A DNA stretch of 64,000 bases from Isoetes taiwanensis (GCA_021234155.1 JAJEKV010000013.1:8879193-8943192), one strand, 5' to 3'. Positions 32,632-44,340 are shown, numbered from the stretch's first letter. Notes: generated by a model from the letters alone, not told the origin. Numbers and translations: made by a program.

Positions 32632-32976
32632 TTGCTGCTACATGAATCCCTGCAATTTCACTTACAGATGGATACAAAATTCTTTGTCATCCTCCAAGAC
32701 AGAGGCAGATTAACTTGTGGTCATCTAAAAGGATCTGCTTCACATCTTTGGCAAGCATTGGTTACACAGAATCTGTTCCCAGAGGAAAATTTCATTTCAG
32801 AATACACATTTGTGCCTAGCTGTGAAGAATTTGAAGTTGAAATTATACAATGTTGGTTAGAGGAATTTATTGGGAACAAAAATACAGAAGCCAGTGCCAT
32901 TTTTCGAGTAAATTGTGAGTGGACAGACAAGAAATTGACAGTGAAATTGTACAATGAAACAGGATTTGAACAATGA
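32632..32976 (+). CDS. Unknown 114-residue ORF in the LINE 5' region
   Basis: An open frame upstream of ORF1 starting MLLHESLQFHLQMDTKFF, with two segments rich in aromatic and acidic residues (CEEFEVEIIQCWLEEFIG). No family recognised. The frame is open 5' of the first ATG as well (VEASNPRLLLHESLQ), and the product looks protein-like, so it may be the first part of a longer ORF1 or a separate small LINE protein. It could also be chance. Confidence 0.4.
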   Translation: MLLHESLQFHLQMDTKFFVILQDRGRLTCGHLKGSASHLWQALVTQNLFPEENFISEYTFVPSCEEFEVEIIQCWLEEFIGNKNTEASAIFRVNCEWTDKKLTVKLYNETGFEQ

Positions 32977-33141
32977 GGATGTTTTCTCTGATCTCTTAGT
33001 GATAGATTTGATTTAGTTTCCCTTGGCATTCCCCTTCCAGCCTCTCCCCTCACCCTTCTTGCCTTCTCATTAACCCTTTTCCCTCCATAATTTTTTCATT
33101 TCCTCTCACGTGTCTCTGCTTTTTCTCCCTGAACCCTTTTC

Positions 33142-34986
33142 ATGGATTTTAAAGGTAATTTCAGCCCTAAATTCCTTGCCTTCCTCCACGAGTTTGCCCA
33201 TCTAGGTGACTCTGAGCGCCCGGTTTTGCTTCATCAGTTAAGACTTCTTCAAGAAAATCAAAAAAATTGTCTGCTCTTTGGTAATTTTTCTAATCTTCTT
33301 TCTGACAAGCAGATCATGCATCCTAGAACTCATCATGTTCCAGTTTGGGATAACCTCTCAAAAGATTCTGATATTCATGGTCGGCTTCCATTTCTTCATC
33401 CCTCTACTCAAATTCCACTGCCATATGGAGTACCAAAACCTGTCAGAGATATTCACAGTGATAATGCTTTGGATGCTGCTCTGCTGGAGGCCCGAGTTGG
33501 TGAAGGGAACAAACAAGCTTTATATCATGGTATTTCTTTAAATATCCCTTCTGTTCATTCCAAGGTGTCAACTCTGAAAGATACAGCTGTTCTTGTCAAG
33601 GTTAATAGATGTGGAATTAATCTTGGAAAATTGTGGACCTTCTGCCAAAACCTTCAAAAAGGTGTTCTTATCAAAGCTATGTATTGGCTAAACTATCCAT
33701 TCATAATGATTGAATGTGAAACCTCCAGAACAGCAAATTTCCTTCTAAATCGAGGTCATATGACTTTTGAAAGCTTTCATATAAGCTTCCTCAAATGGAA
33801 TCCCAAATTAGACATATCCTCTTTAGATTCCTTGTGTATAGCCTCTACAACTTTACAGGGGCTTAGTCCAATCTACTGGAATGAGGATTGCTTCAAATTA
33901 CTTTTTAACTCCATTGGCACATATATCTCCACTGAATACTCCCCTGAGAGACCTCCTAGAGCCTTCATTCAAAGTGATCTCACTAAACCTGTGCCTACCA
34001 CATTACCCTTCTCTGATGCTTTTGGACAGAAATCACTCCTATCACTAAGATGGTCAGGTCTACCTCCTCTTTGTCAAAACTGTGATTACAGGCATTTGTG
34101 GTATGAAAATTGTAAAATATCTTCTACCAAGCAAGCAGATATCATTGATATTGAAAATACATCAAAGGAATCAAATGTAGCAACCAAAATGCAAAATTCT
34201 GCTGAAATGTTGTCAAACAAGAGCAACATTCCACAAGTTTTACAAGGGCCAACTTCATTGGAAGATCCAAGTAAAACTAATAATTTTGCTTGGAAAAGAG
34301 TGAATGGATCCCAAAGAAGAATTCAGAAAAATAGACTTGAGAAGGATAAGCAAAATAGTTCACAAGGGCTGCTTATCTCAGAATTGACATCAAACAGAAT
34401 TTCTCAAAAAGGTTGGCAACCATATCAAAATAATTCTGGAATCAAAGTCATCCAAAAATATGGCGAATTCAACCATAAAGGCAAGGCTCCTATGGACCAG
34501 GCTGCAAGATTAACAAAGGATCTGAATTCCACACTGGATAGAATTATTCAGGATGCTAAAAACCTGAATAATTCTAGAATTTCAAGTCACCTGAATCTCA
34601 AGCAAAAAAGTAAGGGAGATTCATTACTTAGACAAAGCCATACTTCAAGCCATAGAAATATGAACACATTGCTTATAAAAGACAAGAAGACTTCGACCTC
34701 GCTAAGTGATATTTCTGCTCCAAAAACAGTGGTGCCAACAGTGGTGCCAACATCAATTCCAGATTTTGAGCTGGACACGAGCTACAATGAGATTGACAAT
34801 GTTAAAAAAGCTGAAAAGGAGGATAAGGTTCTCTGCTACAACCATTTCCAGGTACTTGCAGATAATAATACTAATCATGATTCTACTAATTTACTGAATT
34901 CTGAAAATCATGACCATTTGATTGATCATCCGCTCAACCCTCATCCAACTCACCTGCAGACTTTTCTTCCAAACCATCTCCCCTGA
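33142..34986 (+). CDS. LINE ORF1 (DUF4283-like RNA-binding protein)
   Basis: A 614-codon frame. Residues about 150-235 resemble the DUF4283 domain found in plant L1 ORF1 proteins: GKLWTFCQNLQKGVLIKAMY, YPFIMIECETSRTANFLLNR and SFHISFLKWNPKLD. Around residue 310 is a cysteine cluster, LPPLCQNCDYRHLWYENC, in the place of the usual zinc knuckle but with altered spacing. The C-terminal half is Ser/Asn/Lys-rich and probably disordered. ORF1 proteins bind the LINE RNA and chaperone it. Protein-like sequence continues past the stop in other frames to about 35494 (FEFIPGGISDSEDEID), so the original ORF1 was longer and has lost its frame. Confidence 0.8.
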   Translation: MDFKGNFSPKFLAFLHEFAHLGDSERPVLLHQLRLLQENQKNCLLFGNFSNLLSDKQIMHPRTHHVPVWDNLSKDSDIHGRLPFLHPSTQIPLPYGVPKPVRDIHSDNALDAALLEARVGEGNKQALYHGISLNIPSVHSKVSTLKDTAVLVKVNRCGINLGKLWTFCQNLQKGVLIKAMYWLNYPFIMIECETSRTANFLLNRGHMTFESFHISFLKWNPKLDISSLDSLCIASTTLQGLSPIYWNEDCFKLLFNSIGTYISTEYSPERPPRAFIQSDLTKPVPTTLPFSDAFGQKSLLSLRWSGLPPLCQNCDYRHLWYENCKISSTKQADIIDIENTSKESNVATKMQNSAEMLSNKSNIPQVLQGPTSLEDPSKTNNFAWKRVNGSQRRIQKNRLEKDKQNSSQGLLISELTSNRISQKGWQPYQNNSGIKVIQKYGEFNHKGKAPMDQAARLTKDLNSTLDRIIQDAKNLNNSRISSHLNLKQKSKGDSLLRQSHTSSHRNMNTLLIKDKKTSTSLSDISAPKTVVPTVVPTSIPDFELDTSYNEIDNVKKAEKEDKVLCYNHFQVLADNNTNHDSTNLLNSENHDHLIDHPLNPHPTHLQTFLPNHLP

Positions 34987-35494
34987 ATACCACTATCCAG
35001 TTTGAACCCCTTATTAATCTGAACATAAATTTGCCTTCTGTGAACCATGGCTGCCATTCCATTTCTATAGATGTTGAGAAGCAGTTGGCTACCCTTCAAG
35101 AAGGTATATGGCACATGAATTCAGGTCAATGTTTTATAGCTCAAACTTCGAGATCAAATGACTGCACCAAATTAAAGAAATTGAGAAAGAAAAGGATGTG
35201 GTACTTGATACACCTGACAGACAATGTTCTCAAAGTGACAAAGCAGACCCTCAAAGTCTCAGCCCTGAGATTGTCTTCAACACTCAAGACATGGAGAAAG
35301 ATGCCCAACTTTCCAGGCAAGTCCCTTTTCATAATAGCTCTAAGAAATGTCTGTTTAATAACCCTACAAATAGTATGTTTGAGTTCATCCCAGGTGGTAT
35401 ATCTGACAGTGAAGATGAGATTGATTCTAGTAAGGAGAACTTGGAGAATGCTAAATGGGAAAATGATGAGCTGTTAAGGGATACCTCCATCTAA
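34987..35494 (+). pseudogene. Frameshifted C-terminal part of LINE ORF1
   Basis: Two overlapping frames continue the Ser/Asp-rich style of ORF1: NLPSVNHGCHSISIDVEKQL at 35020-35080 and then TPDRQCSQSDKADPQSL to GISDSEDEIDSSKENLENAK, ending at 35494. At least two frameshifts separate them from ORF1. Confidence 0.6.
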
Positions 35495-35616
35495 ACCTTT
35501 GTCTATTCTAAAGGATTCTAATACTCCTGCTAATAATACAAGAAGTAGAAAACAAAATCAAGTCTCTAAGAGGGCAAAAAAGAAGAAGTGAGTGTGGTCT
35601 TTCCTTTTCTCTGTTT

Positions 35617-38600
35617 TTGATTATCTCTTTCTCTATGAGGATAATTAGTTGGAATTTAAGAGGGATTAGGGGGCCCCTAAAGAGAAGGAGGGCAATTGCT
35701 CAACTCGTTAAAGATAATGCTTGGCGTTATAATCTTTTCAAAAGAATCAAGCTCCCCAAATTTGAGGCATCTAATTTGGGTGACTGGATCTACCCTGGGG
35801 CTTCCTCCATATGGATGGAAGCAAATGGAACTAAAGGTGGAATGTGTATTATCTGGAAAAATCTCCATCATATCTCCTTCTGCAATAGCATTTCCAAAAT
35901 GTGGCAAGCTGTAACTTTCTCATTAAATAACTCAACCTTTGGTGTTATTAATATTTATGCTTCTACTTGCCCCAAAGATAGAGAAAAGCTCTGGCCTGAA
36001 CTTAGCTCTTGGATCATTAGCAACTCATCTATAGATTGGATTATGGGAGGGGACTTCAATAATACTCTAGCCTGGGACTTGAAATTGGGAAACAAAATAA
36101 ATATGTCTTTAACTGAAAAAAAGGAACTGGGATAACTTTATGGCTGACTCCTCCCTAATTTATATTCCATCTTCCACCTCTATATTCACTTGGTCTAATA
36201 AGCAGAAAGATCAAGATAGAGTCTATTGTGCTTTAGATAGATTTTATATCTCCAATCCAAATTGATTTCGATAATTGCTTTGTAACAAGTGATGAAGGTA
36301 CATCCATCTCGGATCACCAACCTCAATTTCTCAGTACCAAGCATCTTCTGAATTCTCCAAGAGATGGTAACATTCCCTTTAAGTTGAATTGCTCTCTGCT
36401 GCAGAATAGCTCATTTCAACAGGAGTTCTCTCAGTTCTATCAATCTATTGAGTCCAGGCATCCAAATCACTCCATGAAAAACTTCTACCACAAGATTAAA
36501 AAATCTAAGGAGTGGATCAAGATCTGGGCTAAAAACAAGCATATGGCTAAAGTGCAAGAGAAGGAAAATCTAATGAATAAAATGAAGGAGATAAGATCTC
36601 TGCTCCAGATTGATCCTTTAAACTCTAATCTTCATGTTGGTGAGGAGCTCCTTGAGAGGCATCTGAAAAGTATAGAAGAGAGAGAAGCCAAATTCTCTGC
36701 CATTAAATGCAAGATTAAATATAATAGTGAGCTAGACTATGGCAAAATCAAAATTTTTCTTGAGTGGCTAAAAACAGGGCTTCTAAAAAATTCTATAAAT
36801 CAAGTAAACAATGGCTCTGGCTCTATGCTCACCTCGACCTCTGAGATCAAAATTTTCTTCCATGATAGTTACTCTTCTCTTTTTAAGAAGAATGAGCTTA
36901 ATGCAAATGAGATTTTAGCCAAAGATAAATTTCGCGCGATTTAAATGCGTGATTGCCAAACTCCATTGATAGCATGGATGTTTCCTTTATCTCAATCCCC
37001 TCATCAAGATGAGATTTACAAGACTCTGCAGTTTCTCTATTAACAAATCTCCTCACCCCCGATGGATTTCCTCCGAATTGTTCATAAAATTATGGGAAAT
37101 TATGAAATTCGACATTATTGGTCTTGTGCATGGTTTTTGGGCCTCTGGTCACTTGCACTCTTCTATCTCTGCTGGTTTCATTACCTTAGTGCCAAAAGTA
37201 GATAATCCTACATCTTTTGCTGAATGGAGACCAATATCTTTAACAAATTCTTCCTATAAACTATGTGCTAAAATAATTGCCAGCAGAATTCAGGCTTATT
37301 TACAGAAAAATATCAGTGTCAATCAATCTGCCTTTCTACCCAACAGATTTATTCTAGATAACTACATCAGTGCAATGGAAGGTCTCCACTGGAATAGGAT
37401 ATCAAATCAGTCTTGCATTCTTCTAAAATTAGACTTCAAGAGAGCATTTGACACTGTTGATTGGAACTTCATTGACTTGGCTTTAAATAAAATGGGTTTC
37501 CATCCTAAACTCATTACTCTTATTCATGGTCTGAATTCCATGTCCAATTCTGCTATTCTAATAAATGGATCTCCCTCCAAATTTTTTCCTTTGGCCAAAG
37601 GAGTAAGGCAAGGCTGCAATTTAGCTCCATATATCTTCCTCATTGTGGCTGAGATGCTCACGAGATGTGTAGTCAGTATGCAAAATTCTGGATCTTTAAT
37701 TGGTCTCAAGCTTCCAAATAACTTAGACATGCTCACTTTGATCTCAATATCGCCGATGATACGTTTGCCTTCCTAGATTCCAATCCTGCCAATGTGAGTA
37801 GATTTTTGGATCTCATTAGAAATTTCTCAGCTGCCTCAGGGGTCCACCTAAACCTTGACAAAAGCAAAATCATTGGTGATGTTGACCATTCTTCCATATG
37901 TGGAATTTCTGTTCTAAGTTGCAACCAAGCCTCGAATCTCTTAGGTATGCCTCTCTCTCTAAATCCAAATCTGAGAGGTCTCTGGGATCCTATTCTGCAG
38001 AGGATAAAGAAAAAATTAAATAATTTCAGGAATTGTCTTTCCTTTGCAGGTAGAACAATTATTGCAAATTCAGTGCTAGCATCTTCCCATGTTTATTTCT
38101 CATCTGCCCTTGTAGCACCTAAAGCTATTTACTCTGAATTGGAGAAAACTATCAGAAACTTCATCTGGATGGATCTCACCTAGTTAACTGGAAGTCAATT
38201 GCTAGACCAAAACCCTTTGGAGGTCTAGGCTGCAAGAATCTCTACCTGCAAGCTTGCTCCCTTGCAGGTAAATACATATGGAGATCAATTAGAGGTGATT
38301 GCTCCCCTGCCTCTCAATTTGTAACTCATTGGTTAAAAGCTTCATATCCTACAGGGCATCCAAGTATTAAAAGTTCCCTTCCTGAATCTGCCTTTGTTGA
38401 GCTTCATCCTGCTCCAAATACCTCCCCCTTAATGAGGAATTTAATTAAGGCCTGGAATCTGATCCATCGTGTGCTTCAGAAAAATGATCTCTCATCTGCC
38501 ACCATGAACACAAGCTTGTTTTGGTCTCCAATTTTTTCGGATCATAACTCTAAAGTAATGGCCATAAAGCATCCAAGGATTTACAGTAAATGGTCTAATA

Positions 38601-39460
38601 TTGGAATATCTACTATCAAAGATCTTTACAAGAATAATAACTCTATTTTATCTTGGACTACTGTGAAGCTTGCTCTTAAGGAAACTTCCACTGATAAAAA
38701 GATCTACCATCACTTCAAGTCTATTTTGGCTAACTTCAATAAGTTTAATGAGTACAGCAGATCTATTGGTTGTTCTATAAATGGGAGGTTAATTTATAAG
38801 GTCAAAGATATTTACAATCTGCTAAATGTCAATGATTCTCCAATAAAGGCTAGTGAGAAGTGGAATTTGAATCAAAATCAGACTTTGGATTTGTTTAAAA
38901 ATATCACGGAATCTTATTGCTCTCAAAGATTTGTTTTTATTTGGTTGATAGCTCACAAAAGCCTCACGCGAATTTGGTCTCACTCTCCAAGAGATGTACT
39001 GTTTCCACTGTGTGTCACTCTGGTTGTCTCCAGGATGAAACTTTAGAACATATTTTTCTCTGTCCTAAGTTGAGCCCTTTTTGGACTTGGTTTTTTAACA
39101 AACTTGGCAACCATCTCAAGAACAGAAACATCAACTCTATCATTGATTTCATTCAACAAGGAGACATTATAGCCAATACTTTGGTCCACACTGCCTTGTG
39201 GAATATATGGAAGTCCAGAAATAGAATTCTTTATTCTTCTAAACATATGTCTGTTTTTTGGATTAAAATGCATTTCCAATTTGATGTTGAGGCAATGGCT
39301 ACTTGTCATAAGAGGAAACATGGAGACAACTACAATTCCAGCTGGAACTCATTGGGGTTTTTCAGGGGTCAATTTGACTTATTTGTTTCTAAATTAAATG
39401 TTGTGGATTCTAATGCACCATTCTTTGATTCTGACAGAATACATGATGTTCCTTAGAGGG
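35617..39460 (+). pseudogene. LINE ORF2: endonuclease, reverse transcriptase, zinc-binding end
   Basis: It starts with MRIISWNLRGIRGPLKRR, the usual plant L1 ORF2 opening. The endonuclease continues with GGMCIIWKN, FGVINIYAS and IMGGDFNNTLAWD. RT is read from about 37100: SAGFITLVPKVDNPTSFAEW, NQSAFLPNRFILDNYISAME, LLKLDFKRAFDTVDW, GVRQGCNLAPYIF and, after a frameshift near 37745, ADDTFAFLDSNP (catalytic Asp pair). It is followed by SGVHLNLDKSKIIG. The C-terminal zinc-binding region holds CHSGCLQDETLEHIFLCP. At least five frames or stops interrupt it (near 36130, 36944, 37745, 38180 and 39046). Confidence 0.93.
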
Positions 39461-39465
39461 GAAGG
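39461..39465. repeat. Target-site duplication of the nested LTR element, left
   Basis: GAAGG here and at 43515-43519 flank an element with TG...CA ends. Confidence 0.9.
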
Positions 39466-39910
39466 TGTTGATATTTGGGTTCTTGGCATCACCTTGCAGC
39501 TGCAGTCCATGACTGCCGGATGCCACAAGGCTGCCACAAATGCTCATGGATCAACAAAAGAAGATGGGAAGAACTCCAAGAACAAGAACAAAGCAAAGAA
39601 TGAACAAAACAGAATCATATTGATGCTCCAAAAGGAGGTGCTCCAAAACGTGAGCAAAAACCTAAACAATGAAAGGAAATGCTCTCTCTAAATAGTAGAG
39701 CAAAACCCTAACCCTAACTGACATCTCACCGTCCACAGATCTAGGCTAAATCTGGGCCATAGATTGTGGGGTCCAATATGACAAATACATGTGGCCTATG
39801 CCACCTACCACATATGTGGGCTAAATCTGGGCCCTAGATCAAGTGGTCCAATGTGATAAATACATGTGGCCTATGCCACTCATACATATGTTTAGCCCAA
39901 AGGGCTAACA
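39466..39910 (-). repeat. LTR (3' in element sense), 445 bp
   Basis: Starts TGTTGATATTTGGG and ends AAAGGGCTAACA on the plus strand. It differs from its partner by only a handful of bases and small indels. Confidence 0.93.
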
Positions 39911-39920
39911 CTCCCCCCCA
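39911..39920 (-). other. Polypurine tract
   Basis: The minus strand reads TGGGGGGGAG directly before the left LTR. Confidence 0.8.
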
Positions 39921-40179
39921 CCACACCAAACTATGTAGAACCTTTATAATGGCCGGGTTAAACATTTACAACAAAGGTCCAAATTGAGGGGAAATAATGA
40001 GAATGTCGCCGAAGTCTTGATAAAAAAATGCCAATGTCGATGAAGTACAGAATTCATGAGAGGTTGAGAAGGCTGTCACCACTTCTCTTGAGCTTGCCAC
40101 AAGCTCCTTTAATTCCATAGAAGTCGAATCTAATGTTGAGAAGGCTGTCACCACTTCTCATAGAGCTTGCCACTTAGCT

Positions 40180-40600
40180 CTAAATACATGCGCCAATCAA
40201 AGTGTCTTGTAATGAGTTGAACAAAAATTTGGAAAGAAAAATTGTTGAAGGGGCGAAAGGTCCTAAGTCATCTTCACGCCAGTGTTGAACTTGAAAAGTT
40301 GAAACAAGGAGTTGAAACATAAGTGATTGAAGGGGCGGAAGGTAAGTCAGCTTCACGCCATTTGTTGAACTTGAAAGAGGCTCGACCGCCATGTATTATG
40401 GACGGATGAGGTTGATCAAAATGTTGAACTTGAAAAAGTTGACACAAAAGAGAAATTGCTGAAATTGGCCTGCACATGCCATGTGGCCATGTGAGGTTGA
40501 TGCACGAAGGGGCGGAAGGCAGAATTCATCTTCACGCCATTGCAGGAACTTGAAATTTGTTGGTACAAAGGTGCAAAGCAGATATAAGAATCGGGCAAAA
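40180..40600 (-). repeat. Internal tandem repeats with coding-like pattern
   Basis: Three or more degenerate units on the minus strand share AAGTTCAACAxTGGCGTGAAG followed by CCTTCCGCCCCTTCA, at about 40210-40290, 40320-40380 and 40500-40560. Translations include FKFNKWREADLPSAPS and FQVQHWREDDLGPFAPS in different frames, so the DNA rather than one protein frame is conserved. Confidence 0.75.
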
Positions 40601-40679
40601 GATGAGGCGTCCCCCAAAATGTGCCAAAAATATGCTCCAGATGCTGCTTGCGTCAAAAGTGGATCGAAAGTTGTGCTTG

Positions 40680-41520
40680 AAGTCACGCCGTGAGGGGCCG
40701 TGACAATTTTGTTGGACTCACGCCGTGGGGCCGTGATGTTTGAAGTCATAGTGGCATGAAATTTTACCTCCAAAGGCAGAATGATAGGACTAGATATCTG
40801 TTATGAGAAAAAAGGGCTTCAATATGAGAAGGGGTACCAAAATGTGGCCCATCTTGAATGGTGGTCGAATTTTCTCTATGAAAGAGAAAAATCATAAAAA
40901 ATATCCTTGAAAAAGATCGTAACAAGGTGTTGACGAAGAGAGAGTTGAGGAAAGGAACTCAAAATTGTCCACGCCGTGGGGCCGTGGATATTGAAGCATT
41001 TTATTTTTTACTGCATTTTTTTCTGTCTGGTGTGGGTCACACGTCCCAGGCAATGAAGTGGTGCCACGCCCGTGATGGGCCGTGGGCTCTGTTCTTTGAC
41101 CCACGCCGTGGGAGGCCGTGGAGTCGACGCCGGTGGGAGGCCGTGGCGTGCCGGGATGCCGTGGTTGATGCCTTCGGATGGATGGCACGCTTCCGGGAAG
41201 GAGCACGCTGATGAATGTAGTCACGGGGCCGGGGGAGCCGTGAGGGATGGGCCACTGTGACGGGCCGTGGTGTTATTTGCTTCAGTGCCGTGGAAATTCG
41301 AAGATTTGAGAAGCCACGCCGTGATGGCCGTGGGCCTTTGTTGATGCAGACCAAACCCTTGGAAGAAATCACAGTAAAACTCTAGTGCTTGCTCTGCTTC
41401 GGCCGAGGGGGCAAAGGTGGTTTGAAAATCTTGGGGTCACAGAGCCATGGGTGGGCTTCACGCTTCCATGTTGTGAAAGCCATAGATTGGTCCACGCCGT
41501 GGAGGGCCGTGGTTGGTTTC
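40680..41520. repeat. Dispersed palindromic motif CACGCCGTG-n-GGCCGTG
   Basis: At least seven copies: near 40684, 40721, 40971, 41068, 41102, 41314 and 41492. Each has cACGCCGTG followed after 2-6 bases by GGCCGTG. Spacing is irregular, 35 to 250 bases. The core CACGNCGTG is near-palindromic. Confidence 0.85.
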
Positions 41521-43049
41521 TTCAAGAGGCTTGAGTAGATCCACAGAATTCATGCCCAAGTTTTGCCAGAAGATGAGTTGTTGCAGAAAAGAGGGCATTT
41601 GGTTGCCACGAAAATACTGAGGGTGTATCACTGCAGCTATCACTGGAAGATGGCTTCACGATGTTGCTTAGGAATGCAGAGCCATTGTGCAGTGTGATCA
41701 TAGGTAGTTGAAAATTTCTGAAGCCAATAGACAGATGTTAACAGTGTGTGGTCTAGCAGAGCCGCCAAACCAGGTAAATTTCTTGGCCGGATGATAAGCC
41801 CCCGCATGATGCTCGGATTTTAGCGAGATGCTCCCGAAATTCCTAAGGGATTGGGGCTGGCCCGGTGGATGTGCGTAAAACTTATCCTTTGAAGAACTTG
41901 ATTTGTTTGTGGTTTGTATTGAGGCCCGTGAAGAACAATAGGTCATGCTGGCTTGATTTTGCAGCTGGGTGTGGTCTTCAAGATGAATAGAGATTGCATT
42001 GTGTCGAATGCTGCAACAGAGCGATTGTTGAGGCGATTCGCTTCTTGTCCATTTCACCACCGAGTTGCGATCCCGGTGGCATTTTTGTGTAGAGGCGGGG
42101 GTCTTAAGCGCAAATGGCTTGTGATTCGTGGGACCGGTAGAACAAACGGCTATTGGACTCTAAGTTATCTTTAAATGGCTTCTTTGGCGAAAGCGAGGCC
42201 ATGCAAGCTCCATGATCGTGGCATGAGTGAAAATGTGTGAAAAGAATTCGTAGTACCGAATTGTGCATGTATGCAGATTGGCTGCATGTTGAAAACTAGG
42301 CTAAATGACCGGCCCCGGTGATGGCTGCCATAAAGAAGTCTAGCCTCGAGGGACCCATTGGGATCTAGCAACTCACCGCAAAACCGGAACATGAGACTAA
42401 GCAAGGGCATACAAGCCCCGGTGATGTGGATTTGGTCCGAAAGCCCTATGTATCAATGAAAGGGCAAGAATAGCCCCGATCTCGATTTGAAATACTGTGC
42501 ACGTGTGCTTAAAAGGCGGGCTTGAAGAACGTAACTTTATATCCATGAAAAAAATTATATTATGCCAAAAACGATTTTGCTGTGCAAAATATCACGAGGA
42601 GAAGAAAACGGAGAATAACCGGATGAAGAACAAACACCTTGGCAATGATGCGGTGTCCGAACCAAAAAGAATCTGGCTTCAAGAGACTACGCCTGCAATC
42701 GAGCCCAAGCCCACAAATAATCTTTGCAAAAATATTTGGAAGAGCGTTGGGCCTCTTCTAGTGTTTCTTACTTGCCCAAGAAATGGAATGTTGGTACCCA
42801 AAAACGTAATGCCGCTTAAAAGCGAACGTAAAGTAGAAAGTATCGGTAGATAGATAAAATCTTGTGTTGAAGAACTTAAATGTGGACAAATAAGAATTGT
42901 TACGGCCAAAAACCGGTTTTGCCTCTTTCTGCAAGGGCAAATACCGGGGATGAGAATGTGAGGAAGTGTCGATCGTGAGAACCAATTTTTTTCATAATAA
43001 CTTTTGGAGATGCTTGAAATAAAACAACAAATTGATCATGAGCCCAAGA

Positions 43050-43071
43050 GTCCCCAAAGATGAGGCGCCAG
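43050..43071 (-). other. Primer-binding site of the nested LTR element
   Basis: The minus strand reads CTGGCGCCTCATCTTTGG directly after the LTR end. TGGCGCC starts are typical primer sites; I do not assign the tRNA. Confidence 0.75.
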
Positions 43072-43514
43072 TGTTGATGTTTGGGTTCTTGGCATCACCT
43101 TGCAGCTGCAGTCCATGACTGCCGGATGCCACAAGGCTGCCACAAATGCTCATGGATCAACAAAAGAAGATGGGAAGAACTCCAAGAACAAGAACAAAGC
43201 AAAGAATGAACAAAAATGAATCATATTGATGCTCCAAAAGAGGTGCTCCAAAACGTGAGCAAAAACCTAAACAATGAAAGGAAATGCTCTCTCTAAATAG
43301 TAAGCAAAACCCTAACCCTAACTGACATCTCACCGTCCACAGATCTAGGCTAAATCTGGGCCATAGATTGTGGGGTCCAATATGACAAATACATGTGGCC
43401 TATGCCACCTACCACATATGTGGGCTAAATCTGGGCCCTAGATCAAGTGGTCCAATGTGATAAATACATGTGGCCTATGCCACTCATACATATGTTTAGC
43501 CCAAAGGGCTAACA
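43072..43514 (-). repeat. LTR (5' in element sense), 443 bp
   Basis: Starts TGTTGATGTTTGGG and ends GGGCTAACA on the plus strand, followed by the duplication GAAGG at 43515-43519. Confidence 0.93.
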
Positions 43515-44340
43515 GAAGGTGCTACAAAGTTGGATACTGATGTTGATAACTATGAGATCACCCTGCATCAGAGTCAGCCAACTAAGAAGAGGAAATTGAC
43601 CCTGAAAGAATTGTGTGACATGACTGATGAGTTCATCCAGGAAGTAGAAAGTTCAAGAAAAAAGGAAGCTCTTTGGGCAGAGATATTCACGAGAGAATTC
43701 ATGCAAATGCACATTATGTTTGAGTTCATCTTCAATACGCATTTCAGTATGTCAGAGAGGCAGTTATCGAAATACAGGGAATTATATTATAGCCATAAGC
43801 TTCTCACAGATTTACATGGTACCTTGCTGCTGCTCAAGGGAAAGGAAAGCCTAAGTTCACTGCTGTTACAAAATGATTGTGGTCAAAATAGATATTCACA
43901 TGGCTCCACAACTTATTTTTACAGACATTACAATCAGTGGTTCGATAGAAATCTGGACAGTAGCCATAGCTAGTCTTCCCTTGGCTTTGGACCTCTGCTT
44001 ACTCTGCCTTTCATCTTCCTATTCATTGCAGATGGTCAATCCCATGATTTTCATGATTCAGTTAGGGATCATGGATAGTATTTTTGTTTGCTTTTCCAGG
44101 AAAAAGAGGATCTCAACTCCATACAACACTTGACTTCAAAGTTTTTCTTCTCCAAATTTGGATTTGGATATCTCTCTCTTCTATGGGAGCTGACACTACT
44201 GATACTCTCTCCACATTTTCGGATATTAAGTTCTAAAGTTTCATGGTTACATTGTTCACATATTTCTTATTTGATGCTCACTCTAAATGAGTATCCTTTT
44301 TCTAACCATAACCCTGCTATATAGCAGCTTGGTTTATGGC
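43515..44340 (+). pseudogene. 3' part of the LINE after the nested element, with an extra ORF
   Basis: The frame just before the nested element (TEYMMFLRGEG, 39430-39465) continues after it as GATKLDTDVDNYEITLHQ and then 147 codons from 43530 to 43973: KKRKLTLKELCDMTDEFIQ, SSRKKEALWAEIFTREFMQM, MSERQLSKYRELYYSH. It is a charged, helical protein-like stretch directly after the zinc-binding end of ORF2, in another frame. I do not know the family. It may be an ORF2 C-terminal extension or a third ORF. Confidence 0.6.

Larger units (their letters stand above)
39466..43514 (-). mobile_element. Young non-autonomous LTR retrotransposon (4.05 kb)
   Basis: Two nearly identical LTRs (39466-39910 and 43072-43514) and a 5-bp duplication GAAGG. 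Orientation is minus: the PBS (TGGCGCCTCATC) lies next to the right LTR and the polypurine tract (TGGGGGGGAG) next to the left one. The 3.16-kb interior has no gag, protease, RT or integrase motif. Instead it carries two sets of short repeats (40180-40600 and 40680-41520). High LTR identity marks it as the youngest layer of the nest. It must depend on proteins of another element. Confidence 0.92.

Noticed and set aside
39700-39722. Telomere-like AACCCTAACCCTAAC in the LTR at 39.7 and 43.3 kb
   Set aside because: Only two units, present identically in both LTRs of the inserted element; not an interstitial telomere array.
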